Notes under the pieces: model-generated | Database searches by the model: none | What the model was told of the DNA's origin: nothing | Seen by the model: only the letters and a program-made list of their open reading frames with translations | Origin: Alphaproteobacteria bacterium | Lineage (GTDB): Bacteria; Pseudomonadota; Alphaproteobacteria; Micropepsales; Micropepsaceae | Assembly: GCA_024236055.1 (NCBI GenBank) | Contig: JACKLF010000009.1 | Location: 1-35,972, forward strand | DNA: 35,972 nt | Direction: 5' to 3' | Translations under genes and position numbers: made by a program | Shown: one piece after another, positions 16,099 to 24,217 of the stretch | How the letters are laid out: every line of letters begins with the position of its first letter | Numbering within the stretch: the first letter of the stretch is position 1

Positions 16099-17889
16099 TC
16101 AGACCAGCATCTTGCCGGCTTCGGTGATGACGGGACCGTCATCGATCTCGGCCAGGATCATTTCGTTATGGGCGGCGCCCGACGGGATCATGGGGAAGCA
16201 GTTCTCGGCCGGGTCGATGCGCACATCGAACAGCACCGGACGCTTCACATTGATCATTTCCAGGATGCCGGCATCCAGTTCCTCCGGCTTGTCGGCCTTC
16301 AGCCCGACGCAGCCATAGGCTTCCGCCAGCTTGACGAAATCGGGCAGCGCCTCGGAATAGGAGTGCGAATAGCGCCCGCCATGCAGCAGCTCCTGCCACT
16401 GGCGCACCATGCCCATATATTCGTTGTTCAGGATGAAGATCTTGATCGGCAGTTCGTACTGCACCGCCGTCGACATTTCCTGCATGGTCATCTGGACGGA
16501 TGCCTCGCCGCCAATGTCGATCACCAGCGCATCGGGGTGCGCCATCTGCACGCCCACCGCGGCGGGCAGGCCATAGCCCATGGTGCCCAGCCCGCCCGAC
16601 GTCATCCAGCGGTTGGGATGGTCGAACTTGAAGCGCTGGGCCGCCCACATCTGGTGCTGGCCGACCTCGGTGGTGACATAGGTCTCGCGGTCCTTGGTCA
16701 GTTCATACAGCCGGTCCAGCGCATATTGCGGCTTGATCAGCGTGTTCGACGGCTTGTAGGCCAGCGAATTCTTCGCCCGCCAGGTGTCGATCTGCTTCCA
16801 CCAGGCCGAAAGCGCCGCCTTGTCCGGCTTGTGGCTGCCGGCTTTCCAGAAGCGGATCATCTCGCGCATGGTGCGGGTGGCATCGCCCAGAATCGGCAGG
16901 TCGACGCGCACCGTCTTGTTGAACTGCGAAGCGTCGATATCGACATGGATCTTGGTCGAGCCGGGCGAGAAGGCGCTGATGCGCCCGGTGCAGCGGTCGT
17001 CGAACCGCGCGCCCAGGCAGATCATCAGGTCGCAGTCATGCATGGCGTTGTTGGCCTCGAAGGTGCCGTGCATGCCCAGCATGCCCAGCCATTCGGGCCG
17101 CGAGGCCGGAAACGCGCCCAGCCCCATCAGCGTCGAGGTCACGGGAAAGCCGGTCAGGTCGACCAGCTCGCGCAGCAGCTGGCTGGCTTCGGGCCCCGAA
17201 TTGATGATGCCACCGCCGGTATAGAAGACGGGGCGCTTGGCCTTGGCCATCAGTTCGACCGCGCGCACAACCGCCGCCTTGTCCGGGTCCAGGCGCGGGC
17301 GATAGGTGCGGTGCTGCACCAGCGCCGGGCCCTGATAGTTGCCGGTCTGGAACTGGACGTCCTTGGGAATGTCGACCACCACCGGGCCGGGCCGGCCCGT
17401 GGTGGCAATCTGGAAAGCCTCGTGCATCGTGCGCGCAAGCTGGTTCACGTCGCGCACCAGCCAGTTGTGCTTGGTGCAGGGCCGGGTGATGCCGACCGTG
17501 TCGCATTCCTGGAAGGCGTCGGTGCCGATCAGGTGGGTGGGCACCTGGCCGGTCAGCACCACCAGGGGAATGGAATCCATCAGCGCATCGGTCAGGCCGG
17601 TCACCGCATTGGTGGCGCCCGGGCCCGAAGTGACCAGCACCACGCCGGGCTTGCCGGTGGAGCGGGCATAGCCTTCGGCGGCATGGACCGCGCCCTGCTC
17701 GTGGCGCACCAGCACATGGATCAGGCCTTCAGCCTGGAACAGCGCGTCATAGATGGGCAGCACCGCCCCGCCCGGATAGCCGAAAATATGGGTGACGCCC
17801 TGATCCTTCAGGGCGCGGATCACCATCTGCGCGCCCGTCATGGTTTCGACCGCGGCGGCGGCTTGCTGCAATGCGTTGTCCTTGTCCAT
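16099..17889 (-). CDS. ilvB: Acetolactate synthase large (catalytic) subunit
   Basis: A 596-residue thiamine-diphosphate enzyme that makes acetolactate or acetohydroxybutyrate, the first common step to valine, leucine and isoleucine. The N-terminal TPP domain has GYPGGAVLPIYDAL and catalytic E64 (RHEQGAVHAAEGYARSTG). The central domain is at about 200-340. The C-terminal TPP domain has the motif GGEAS (460-464) through NN (488-489). In this motif Glu replaces the usual Asp, a form I know from alphaproteobacterial enzymes. The ATG at 17889 follows a GAGGA ribosome site; an upstream in-frame ATG at 17925 would cover that site and is less likely. Gene synonym ilvI. The leader carries a terminator, so attenuation is likely. 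Confidence 0.96.
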   Translation of the reverse strand: MDKDNALQQAAAAVETMTGAQMVIRALKDQGVTHIFGYPGGAVLPIYDALFQAEGLIHVLVRHEQGAVHAAEGYARSTGKPGVVLVTSGPGATNAVTGLTDALMDSIPLVVLTGQVPTHLIGTDAFQECDTVGITRPCTKHNWLVRDVNQLARTMHEAFQIATTGRPGPVVVDIPKDVQFQTGNYQGPALVQHRTYRPRLDPDKAAVVRAVELMAKAKRPVFYTGGGIINSGPEASQLLRELVDLTGFPVTSTLMGLGAFPASRPEWLGMLGMHGTFEANNAMHDCDLMICLGARFDDRCTGRISAFSPGSTKIHVDIDASQFNKTVRVDLPILGDATRTMREMIRFWKAGSHKPDKAALSAWWKQIDTWRAKNSLAYKPSNTLIKPQYALDRLYELTKDRETYVTTEVGQHQMWAAQRFKFDHPNRWMTSGGLGTMGYGLPAAVGVQMAHPDALVIDIGGEASVQMTMQEMSTAVQYELPIKIFILNNEYMGMVRQWQELLHGGRYSHSYSEALPDFVKLAEAYGCVGLKADKPEELDAGILEMINVKRPVLFDVRIDPAENCFPMIPSGAAHNEMILAEIDDGPVITEAGKMLV

Positions 17890-17933
17890 GACCAGTTCCT
17901 CTGCGCGCGGCGCGCAAAGCTCCACTTCAAAAA

Positions 17934-17975
17934 TTAAAGGGGCGTTTTACGCCCCTTTTCCACAACAGCCACCAT
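17934..17975 (-). CDS. Candidate ilvB leader peptide (valine-rich minigene)
   Basis: A 13-codon frame ATG GTG GCT GTT GTG... (MVAVVEKGRKTPL) runs into the ilvB leader terminator and stops on its 3' arm. Three of its first five residues are valine. It stays open upstream to a GTG at 18041, which would give 35 residues with further Val and Leu codons. There is no strong ribosome site before the ATG. This is a candidate control peptide only. A different overlapping frame, ATG at 18043 to TAG at 17993, is not rich in branched-chain codons. Confidence 0.35.
   Translation of the reverse strand: MVAVVEKGRKTPL
17936..17958 (-). terminator. Intrinsic terminator in the ilvB leader (attenuator)
   Basis: On the minus strand AAAGGGGCG-TAAAA-CGCCCCTTT forms a 9-bp perfect stem followed by AATTTTT, a textbook intrinsic terminator. 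It lies 46 bases before the ilvB ATG and downstream of a good sigma-70-type promoter. It therefore interrupts the ilvB leader instead of only ending miaA. Regulation of ilvB-ilvH by attenuation is the natural reading. Confidence 0.8.
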
Positions 17976-18050
17976 CCGGTTTTGCAGAGCAGCTAGCTCG
18001 GCCCGGACGGCGACCCTGAAAGACGTACCTGCATATTGCACATGCGAGGG

Positions 18051-18079
18051 TATTTAAAGTCGCCTGCAGGCTCAGTCAA
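18051..18079 (-). promoter_or_regulatory. Promoter of ilvB-ilvH
   Basis: -35 TTGACT (18074-18079) and -10 TAAATA (18051-18056) with an exact 17-base spacer, in an A+T-rich patch that contrasts with the surrounding G+C. The expected start of RNA is near 18044, giving an untranslated leader of about 155 bases that contains the terminator at 17936-17958. Confidence 0.72.
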
Positions 18080-18101
18080 GCAATTTATTGCTTATTTTAT
18101 A

Positions 18102-18998
18102 TCATAATTTGGCAATAAAATTGCTCAACCTGCCCTCAACCCAGGCATAGTCCGCCATCCGGTGACGAAACCAGGTCATTTGCCGCTTGGCGAACTGGCG
18201 CGTGTCGGTGATGGCCCGCTCCAAAGCCGTGGTCCGGTCCATGGTTCCAGCCGACAGCGCCTGCAGCGGGCGCAGCCCCAAAAGCTTGGCGGCGGGCAGG
18301 CTGGGGTCCAGCCCTTCCAGCGCGCGGCCTCCTGCAAACCCGCCATTTTCCACCATCGCGGCAAAACGCTCGGCGATGCGTGCACGCAAGGCCTCGCGGG
18401 GGATGTCGATCACGAATTTGGCCAGCTTCAGCCCCTGCCAGCACCGGCCGGCCTTGCGCGCCTGCCACACCGCCAGCGGCGTGCCGGTCGCCTCCAGCAC
18501 CTCCCAGGCACGGGTCACGCGCTGGGGATCGGACGGGCGCAGCCCCGCCGCCGTTTCGGGATCGCGCGCGGCCAGCCGGGCATGCAGTGCCTGGGCCCCG
18601 ATTTCAGCGGCCAGCGCGCGGGCAGCATCGCGCACCGCGGCGGGAACCGGCGGCATGGCCGACAGGCCCTCGGTCAGTGCGGTGAAATAAAGCCCGGTGC
18701 CGCCGGTGAAGATGGGAAGGCGGCCCATGGCGCGGGCCTGTTCCAGCGCGCGGGCGGCATCGTCGCCATAGCGGCCCGTCGAATAGGCCTCCTGCACGCT
18801 GACATGGCCGTAAAGCAGATGCGGCACACGCGCACGCGCCGCCGCATCGGGCGCCGCGGTCAGGATCGGCGCCTCGCCATAGACCTGCATGGAATCGGCA
18901 TTGATCACCACGCCGCCCAGCTTTTCGGCCAGCGCCAGTGCCGCCGCCGACTTGCCGCTGGCGGTGGGGCCTGCAATAAGCACCGCATCGACCGTCAT
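18102..18998 (-). CDS. miaA: tRNA dimethylallyltransferase
   Basis: A 298-residue enzyme that transfers the dimethylallyl group to A37 of tRNAs reading U-initial codons. It shows the P-loop GPTASGKS (10-17), the substrate-site segment INADSMQVYGEAPILTAAP, the GGTGLYFTALTEGL motif and the tRNA-binding RQFAKRQMTWFRH near the C-terminus. Length is normal. The gene is divergent from serB with a 61-base gap, and its 3' end abuts the A+T-rich ilvB promoter. The last codons (NFIAKL) are noticeably A+T-rich, because they merge into that promoter region. Confidence 0.96.
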   Translation of the reverse strand: MTVDAVLIAGPTASGKSAAALALAEKLGGVVINADSMQVYGEAPILTAAPDAAARARVPHLLYGHVSVQEAYSTGRYGDDAARALEQARAMGRLPIFTGGTGLYFTALTEGLSAMPPVPAAVRDAARALAAEIGAQALHARLAARDPETAAGLRPSDPQRVTRAWEVLEATGTPLAVWQARKAGRCWQGLKLAKFVIDIPREALRARIAERFAAMVENGGFAGGRALEGLDPSLPAAKLLGLRPLQALSAGTMDRTTALERAITDTRQFAKRQMTWFRHRMADYAWVEGRLSNFIAKL

Positions 18999-19059
18999 CG
19001 GAGGATGACCGATTTCAACGTCATCGGATGATGACCAACATCATTTTCATGGGCGCACA

Positions 19060-19917
19060 ATGTCCGGCTTTGTCGTGAATGTCATCGGTGCGGGCGTCGC
19101 CCCTGCCCTGTTCCAGACTCTTGGCGCGATCAGCGAGCTGTCGCCCGGCCGCGCCTGTGACATTGCCGTGGAAAGCCCCGATGCGCTGGAACAGGCGCGG
19201 GTCATCGCGGGCGATGCGCCCTGGGACATCAACCTGGTCGCCGTGGCCGGCCGGCGCAAGAAGCTGCTGGTGGCCGACATGGATTCCACCATCATCAATG
19301 TCGAATGCCTGGACGAGCTGGCCGACATGGCGGGGCTGAAGCCGCAGATCGCCGCCATCACCGAGCGGGCGATGCGCGGCGAGCTGGTGTTCGAGGATGC
19401 GCTGAAGGAGCGGGTCGGCATGCTGAAGGGCCTGGCCCTGTCGGCGCTTGAAAAGACCTATGCCGAGCGGGTGCGGCTGAACGGCGGCGCGAAAAGCCTG
19501 CTGGCGACCATGCGCGCGCATGGCGCCCACAGCGTGCTGGTGTCGGGCGGCTTCGGATTCTTCACCAGCCGGGTGGCGCAGCAGGCCGGCTTTCACGAAA
19601 ATTTCGGCAACAGCCTGATCGACGACGGCGCGGCGCTGACCGGCGAAGTGGGCATGCCGATCCTGGGCAAGGAAGCCAAGGTCGAGACCATGCAGCGCAC
19701 GGTGGCCAAGCTGGGCATCACCGATTGCGATGTGCTGGCGGTGGGCGACGGGGCCAACGATCTGGGCATGATCACCCTGGCAGGGATGGGCGTGGCCTAT
19801 CACGCCAAGCCGGTGGTGGCCGCGGCGGCGGGTGCCGCGGTCAACCACAACACGCTGGAGGCGCTGCTTTACCTGCAGGGCTATCGCGACGACGAGATCG
19901 TGCGCGAAGCCGACTAG
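19060..19917 (+). CDS. serB: Phosphoserine phosphatase SerB
   Basis: A 285-residue HAD-family phosphatase that makes serine from phosphoserine. The short N-terminal regulatory region (about 1-65) is followed by the catalytic domain, with motif I DMDSTII (nucleophile D73, D75), motif II VSGGFGFFT, the conserved lysine in GKEAK and motif III GDGANDLGMI. The ATG at 19060 gives the usual length. The ribosome site is weak (CATGGGCGCACA), and nearby upstream ATGs are in another frame. Divergent from miaA. Confidence 0.95.
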   Translation: MSGFVVNVIGAGVAPALFQTLGAISELSPGRACDIAVESPDALEQARVIAGDAPWDINLVAVAGRRKKLLVADMDSTIINVECLDELADMAGLKPQIAAITERAMRGELVFEDALKERVGMLKGLALSALEKTYAERVRLNGGAKSLLATMRAHGAHSVLVSGGFGFFTSRVAQQAGFHENFGNSLIDDGAALTGEVGMPILGKEAKVETMQRTVAKLGITDCDVLAVGDGANDLGMITLAGMGVAYHAKPVVAAAAGAAVNHNTLEALLYLQGYRDDEIVREAD

Positions 19918-19928
19918 CCGGGCACAAA

Positions 19929-20243
19929 TCAGACGGGCGTGAAGTGCGCGAAGGGATGCTGCGCCTCGCCCAGCGACGCCAGCGGCACGAAGTCCATCAC
20001 CCCGGCCATCTTCTTCCAGTGCGCGCCGATTTCAGGAATGGCGGGCGCCCCGCGCGAAGCTTCAGCCGACGCCCATTCGAACACTTCCATCAGGGCGCCG
20101 TCCGCCGCCACGCCCTGTACGGCGGGCCTTTCGGTGATCAGCTTGTGCGCACGCAAGAGCGGTACATGCGCCGCCATCAGCGCGCGGGCTTCATCCTCCC
20201 GGCCCGGCTTTGGGCGATAGGAGCAGATCACCAGGATGCCCAT
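19929..20243 (-). CDS. Small ABM-like (dimeric alpha/beta barrel) protein
   Basis: A 104-residue soluble protein. Its opening strand (ILVICSYRPKPGREDEARALM) and closing strand (LMEVFEWASAEA) resemble the antibiotic-biosynthesis-monooxygenase/YdhR-like ferredoxin fold, but I cannot name a function. The ATG at 20243 follows a GGGAG ribosome site. It lies 33 bases after the DegP-type protease on the same strand and is probably cotranscribed. It converges on serB with a gap of about 11 bases. Confidence 0.6.
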   Translation of the reverse strand: MGILVICSYRPKPGREDEARALMAAHVPLLRAHKLITERPAVQGVAADGALMEVFEWASAEASRGAPAIPEIGAHWKKMAGVMDFVPLASLGEAQHPFAHFTPV

Positions 20244-20276
20244 GATGCGACTCCCCGCAAAAAGAGGTCCGTAAGG

Positions 20277-21701
20277 CTAACTCAGGCGCAATCCAACATA
20301 TGTCAGGTTGCCGTCGCGGCTGATCAGGAACAGTTCGACCTTCTTGCCCGCCTTCACATCGGCGTCGAGCCGCCTGGTCACCTGCTCGGGCGCGCTGACC
20401 GCCTGGCCGGAAATTTCCGCGATCACGTCACCGGCACGCACATTCTTTTCCGCCGCCGCGCCCGACGGATCGACACTGGTCACCACCACGCCCTTGACCG
20501 ATGCGCCGATCTTGAACTTGGCCCGCGCCGCGCCGTCCAGCGGTCCCAGCGTCAGGCCCAGCCGCTCCAGCGCCGTCTTGGGCTTGGGCGGCGGCGCCTT
20601 GCCGGCAGGCTGGTCCGGCTTGGCATCGTCTTCCAGCTTCTGCACCGTGATGCGCAGCGAAACCTTGTGGCCCTTGCGCAGCAGGTCGACATTGACCGTC
20701 TTGCCGATCGACGTGTCGGCAACGATGCGCGGCAGGGCGCGGTCGTCCGCCACCGGCTTGCCGTCAAAGGTCATGACCAGGTCGCCATTGCGAAGCCCCG
20801 CCCGCGCCGCCGGCCCGCCGGCGGTGACATCGGCGATCAGCGCGCCGCGCGTGCTGCCCAGGCCCAGGCTTTCGGCGATCTCGGGCGTCACCGCCTGGAT
20901 GCGCACGCCAATCCAGCCGCGCCTTGCGGCGCCGAAGCGGCGCAACTGGCCGACCACATCGCGCGCCAGGTTGGCGGGAATGGCGAAGCCGATGCCCACG
21001 CTGCCGCCCGAAGGCGAGAAAATCTGCGAATTGATGCCGATGACATCGCCGTCCATGTTGAACAGCGGACCGCCCGAATTGCCCCGGTTGATCGGTGCGT
21101 CGGTCTGGATGAAGTCGTCATAGGGCCCGGCATTGATGTTGCGGTTGCGGGCCGAGACGATGCCGGCGGTGACGGTGGAGCCGATGCCGAAGGGATCGCC
21201 GATCGCGATCACCCAGTCGCCGATGCGCGCCTTGTCGCTGTCGCCGAAATGGGTCGCCGGCAGCGGCTTGGACGAGGAGACCTTCAGCAGCGCCAGGTCT
21301 GTCTTGGTGTCGCGGCCCACCAGCTTGGCGGGAAGCTCGGTGCCGTCATTCAACGTGACGGTGATCTCGTCGCTGTCCTCGATCACATGGTTGTTGGTGA
21401 CGATGTAGCCCGACGGATCGATGATGAAGCCCGAGCCCAGCGAGGTGACATGGCGCGGCTGGCCATCGCGCGGGCCCGTGAAGTTCTTGAACAGGTCTTC
21501 CAGCGGCGATCCGGGCGGCAGCTTGGGCAGATCCTGGCGCGCGCGCGGCTTCAGCGTCTGGCTGGTGGCGATATTGACCACGGTCGGCAGCAGCTTGTCG
21601 GCCAGGTCGGCAAAGGAATCGGGCGCCGGGCGCGCCAGCGCGGGCAGCGAGGTGGGCGTGATGAGCAGCAGAGCGGCGCAGAGAATCTGAGAAAAACGCA
21701 T
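20277..21701 (-). CDS. Periplasmic Do-type serine protease (DegP/HtrA family)
   Basis: A 474-residue exported protease/chaperone for envelope quality control. It has a signal peptide (about 1-23, cleavage near ALA-R), a trypsin-like domain with catalytic H105 (NNHVI), D135 (KTDLALLK) and S209 (RGNSGGPL), then two PDZ domains (about 240-330 and 370-470) separated by a Lys/Pro-rich linker. This DegP/DegQ layout is complete. I leave the symbol empty because DegP, DegQ and MucD paralogues cannot be told apart here. The ATG at 21701 gives a good signal peptide. A TAAAAT -10-like box lies about 40 bases upstream without a convincing -35. Confidence 0.94.
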   Translation of the reverse strand: MRFSQILCAALLLITPTSLPALARPAPDSFADLADKLLPTVVNIATSQTLKPRARQDLPKLPPGSPLEDLFKNFTGPRDGQPRHVTSLGSGFIIDPSGYIVTNNHVIEDSDEITVTLNDGTELPAKLVGRDTKTDLALLKVSSSKPLPATHFGDSDKARIGDWVIAIGDPFGIGSTVTAGIVSARNRNINAGPYDDFIQTDAPINRGNSGGPLFNMDGDVIGINSQIFSPSGGSVGIGFAIPANLARDVVGQLRRFGAARRGWIGVRIQAVTPEIAESLGLGSTRGALIADVTAGGPAARAGLRNGDLVMTFDGKPVADDRALPRIVADTSIGKTVNVDLLRKGHKVSLRITVQKLEDDAKPDQPAGKAPPPKPKTALERLGLTLGPLDGAARAKFKIGASVKGVVVTSVDPSGAAAEKNVRAGDVIAEISGQAVSAPEQVTRRLDADVKAGKKVELFLISRDGNLTYVGLRLS

Positions 21702-22004
21702 CGAAAGGGGCCCGGCAGGCAGGGAGGTGTGGAATCGGCGCCATTTTAGGCATGGAAAAAGGGAACAAACAGGGCAAAACCCGGTCGATTCACCGATTTG
21801 CGCGGCAACAGGAAGTTTGGTGTGGCGGCTATTCCCCTGTCATGGGCAGGGATTTGATGCGGTGACCGGTGCAAAGTACGAAATCACCTGCGGGCGCGGT
21901 CGCGCCCTGTTGGGACGGAGCTCTCCTCTTCACCTTGGTTTTGCGCCGGGCGGGGGCTATATCGGCGCCCATCGCTCAAAGACACCGCCGTGGAAGGTTA
22001 AGCC
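21702..22004. other. Divergent intergenic region between degP-type protease and mrp
   Basis: About 300 bases that should carry both promoters. I see an A-rich stretch on the plus strand near 21740-21780 (including a TAAAAT on the minus strand) and a GGAAGG ribosome site just before mrp. I find no repeats, RNA genes or recognisable operators. Confidence 0.4.
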
Positions 22005-23126
22005 ATGTCCGATACCGATTTGCGCCAGGACGTCCTGAAGGCGCTGGACCAGGTGATCGACCCGGTCAGCGGCCGCACGGTGGTGCAGCAGGACATGATT
22101 ACCGGCCTGGTGGTGAAAGACGGCCATGTCGGCTTCGTGGTCGAGGTCCCGGCCGAGCGCGGCCCCAAATCCGAACCCCTGCGCAAGATCTGCGAGGCGA
22201 TGGCGCTGGGCGTGAAGGGCGTCAAATCCGTCACCGCGGTACTGACCGCCCATGAGGACAATCCACAGCCGGGGGGCGGGCACGATCACGGCCAGCGTCC
22301 CGCCGTGAACCGCCAGGCGCCGCCGCCGCCGGAAGGCCTGCCCGGCGTGGGCGCCATCGTCGCGGTGGCCAGCGGCAAGGGCGGGGTGGGCAAGTCCACC
22401 GTGGCGGTCAACCTGGCCCTGTCCCTGGCGCGGCTGGGGCTGAAGGTCGGGCTGATGGATGCCGACATCTATGGCCCCAGCGTGCCGCGCCTGCTGGACA
22501 TCCGCACCAAGCCCGACAGCGACGGCAAGAAGCTGATCCCCATCGAGAAATACGGCATCGTCGCCATGTCGCTGGGCTTTCTGCTGAAGGAAGACGAAGC
22601 CGCCATCTGGCGCGGTCCCATGGTGCAGTCGGCCCTGATGCAGATGCTGAACGACACCAAATGGGGTGAACTGGACGTGCTGGTGCTGGACATGCCGCCG
22701 GGCACCGGCGACGCCCAGTTGACCATCACCCAGCGCGTGCCGCTGAAGGGCGCGGTGATCGTGTCGACGCCGCAGGACATCGCCCTGATCGACGCCAGGA
22801 AGGGCGTGGCCATGTTCCAGAAGGTGCAGGTGCCGATCCTGGGCATCGTGGAAAATATGAGCATGTTCGTCTGCCCCGACTGCGGCAGCCGCCACGACAT
22901 TTTCGGCCATGGCGGGGCACGCGAGACGGCGGACAAGATCGGCGCGCCATTCCTGGGCGAAATCCCGCTGGTGCCGCGCATCCGCGAAACCTCGGACGCG
23001 GGCACGCCGGTCAGCGCCGCCCTGCCCGATGGGCCCGAAGCCGAAGCCTTCCTGGCGGTGGCGCGTCAGGTGAAGGCGGCGCTGGAGGCGGAATCACGGC
23101 CCGCGCCCAAAATCGTCATCGAGTGA
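22005..23126 (+). CDS. mrp: Mrp/ApbC (NBP35-type) iron-sulfur carrier ATPase
   Basis: A 373-residue P-loop ATPase thought to carry and insert Fe-S clusters. The N-terminal MIP18/DUF59 domain (about 5-85) is followed by a His/Gly/Pro-rich linker (about 86-112, HDHG) and the ATPase domain with the deviant Walker A SGKGGVGKST (123-132). The CxxC pair C290-P-D-C293 would bridge a cluster at the dimer interface. MDADIYGPS and LDMPPGTGD are standard family motifs. The GGAAGG ribosome site precedes the ATG. Single-gene unit between a divergent protease gene and a convergent folA. Confidence 0.95.
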   Translation: MSDTDLRQDVLKALDQVIDPVSGRTVVQQDMITGLVVKDGHVGFVVEVPAERGPKSEPLRKICEAMALGVKGVKSVTAVLTAHEDNPQPGGGHDHGQRPAVNRQAPPPPEGLPGVGAIVAVASGKGGVGKSTVAVNLALSLARLGLKVGLMDADIYGPSVPRLLDIRTKPDSDGKKLIPIEKYGIVAMSLGFLLKEDEAAIWRGPMVQSALMQMLNDTKWGELDVLVLDMPPGTGDAQLTITQRVPLKGAVIVSTPQDIALIDARKGVAMFQKVQVPILGIVENMSMFVCPDCGSRHDIFGHGGARETADKIGAPFLGEIPLVPRIRETSDAGTPVSAALPDGPEAEAFLAVARQVKAALEAESRPAPKIVIE

Positions 23127-23143
23127 TTGTCATCGAATAGGCG

Positions 23144-23617
23144 TCACCGCTCCAGCGTGACATAGCTGTAGGCCAGGCCATCGGGCGCGGTGTGATCCTC
23201 GCGCGCCACCTCGCGCCAGCCGCTGCGGTCGAACTGGAAAAAGGCGTCGCCGGAAAATTCGCCTTGCACCTCGGTCAGTTCGATGCGCGTGGCGCGCGGC
23301 AGCAGCGCGCGATAGATTTCCGCGCCGCCGATCACCATCACATCGCCCTGAGCCTTATCCAGCGCCGCCTCGGGCGAGGCGGCGACAATCGCGCCATCCT
23401 GCGACCAACCGCAATCGCGCGTGACCACGATATTGTCGCGCCCCGGCAGCGGCTTTCGCGGCAGCGAATCCCAGGTCTTGCGTCCCATCACGATGGCCTT
23501 GCCCATGGTCAATGCCTTGAACCGCTTGAGGTCGGCGGAAATGTGCCAGGGGATCTTCCCGTCCACGCCGATCACGCCATTGGCGGCGGCCGCAACCACC
23601 AGAACGATCTGCCTCAT
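23144..23617 (-). CDS. folA: Dihydrofolate reductase
   Basis: A 157-residue enzyme that reduces dihydrofolate with NADPH. Family motifs are AAAANGVIGVDGKIPWHISAD (substrate loop; cut short here), MGKAIVMGRKTWDSLP and VIGGAEIY near the cofactor site. The ATG at 23617 overlaps the stop of the GNAT gene as ATGA, which sets the start; the longer upstream frame lies inside that gene. folP for an earlier folate step is elsewhere in the window, in another operon. Confidence 0.95.
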   Translation of the reverse strand: MRQIVLVVAAAANGVIGVDGKIPWHISADLKRFKALTMGKAIVMGRKTWDSLPRKPLPGRDNIVVTRDCGWSQDGAIVAASPEAALDKAQGDVMVIGGAEIYRALLPRATRIELTEVQGEFSGDAFFQFDRSGWREVAREDHTAPDGLAYSYVTLER

Positions 23618-24096
23618 GCGTCCGCCAGCGCCTGCAGCGCCTCTCCCTGAAGCCGGTAGTTGATCCATTCCTCCACCGGCCGGGCGCCCAGCCCACGATA
23701 AAATTGGATGGACGGTGCATTCCAGTCCAGCACCTGCCATTCCATCGCCGCAGCCTTTTGCGCGACGGCCTCACCGGCCAGCCAGTGAAAGAGGCCGCGT
23801 CCCAGCCCGCGTGCGCGAAAGGCGGGGCGCACATACAGGTCTTCCAGATACAGGCTGCGCCGCGCGCCGAATGTCTTGTAGGTCCACAGCCAGGTGGCGA
23901 TGCCCGCAGGCGTCTCGCCCGCAAAAGCCAGCGCGCAATGGCAGATTGCATCGGGCCCCAGCATGTCGCGCGCGATATCGGCCTGGGTCAGCACAAAGCG
24001 GTCCAGCAGCTTTTCATAGTCGGCCAGTTCGCGCAGCAGCGCCAGAATCAGCGCCGTATCGCCCGTTTCCGCCTTGCGAATGGAAAAATCACCCAT
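23614..24096 (-). CDS. GNAT-family N-acetyltransferase (diamine acetyltransferase-like)
   Basis: A 160-residue acyl-CoA-dependent transferase. The acetyl-CoA binding motif A (LYVRPAFRARGLGRGLFHWL) and the EWQVLDWNAPSIQFYRGLGA segment are close to the spermidine/diamine acetyltransferase (SAT-like) branch. The substrate cannot be set from sequence. It is translationally coupled to folA (ATGA). Confidence 0.85.
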   Translation of the reverse strand: MGDFSIRKAETGDTALILALLRELADYEKLLDRFVLTQADIARDMLGPDAICHCALAFAGETPAGIATWLWTYKTFGARRSLYLEDLYVRPAFRARGLGRGLFHWLAGEAVAQKAAAMEWQVLDWNAPSIQFYRGLGARPVEEWINYRLQGEALQALADA

Positions 24097-24217
24097 GTTC
24101 CGACCCTAAATTCAGGCTGCGTTCAGGGGAACCCTGCCAGACTGTGCCGGTTACGTTAATGGAACTCTCTGTGCCTTGGGTATGGAGAAACACTCTGGAG
24201 GGGGTACAGGAGGAAAC

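Noticed and set aside
16027..17937. Long plus-strand frame opposite ilvB (636 codons)
   Set aside because: Antisense shadow; ilvB and ilvH are clear on the minus strand.
17993..18043. ATG at the predicted RNA 5' end as ilvB leader peptide (16 codons)
   Set aside because: Well placed for a leaderless start but it has only one Val and one Leu, so it would not sense branched-chain amino acids.
24128..24157. EcfG-like promoter (GGAAC ... CGTT) before the RcnB-like gene
   Set aside because: The spacer is 21 bases; the general-stress consensus needs about 18-19.
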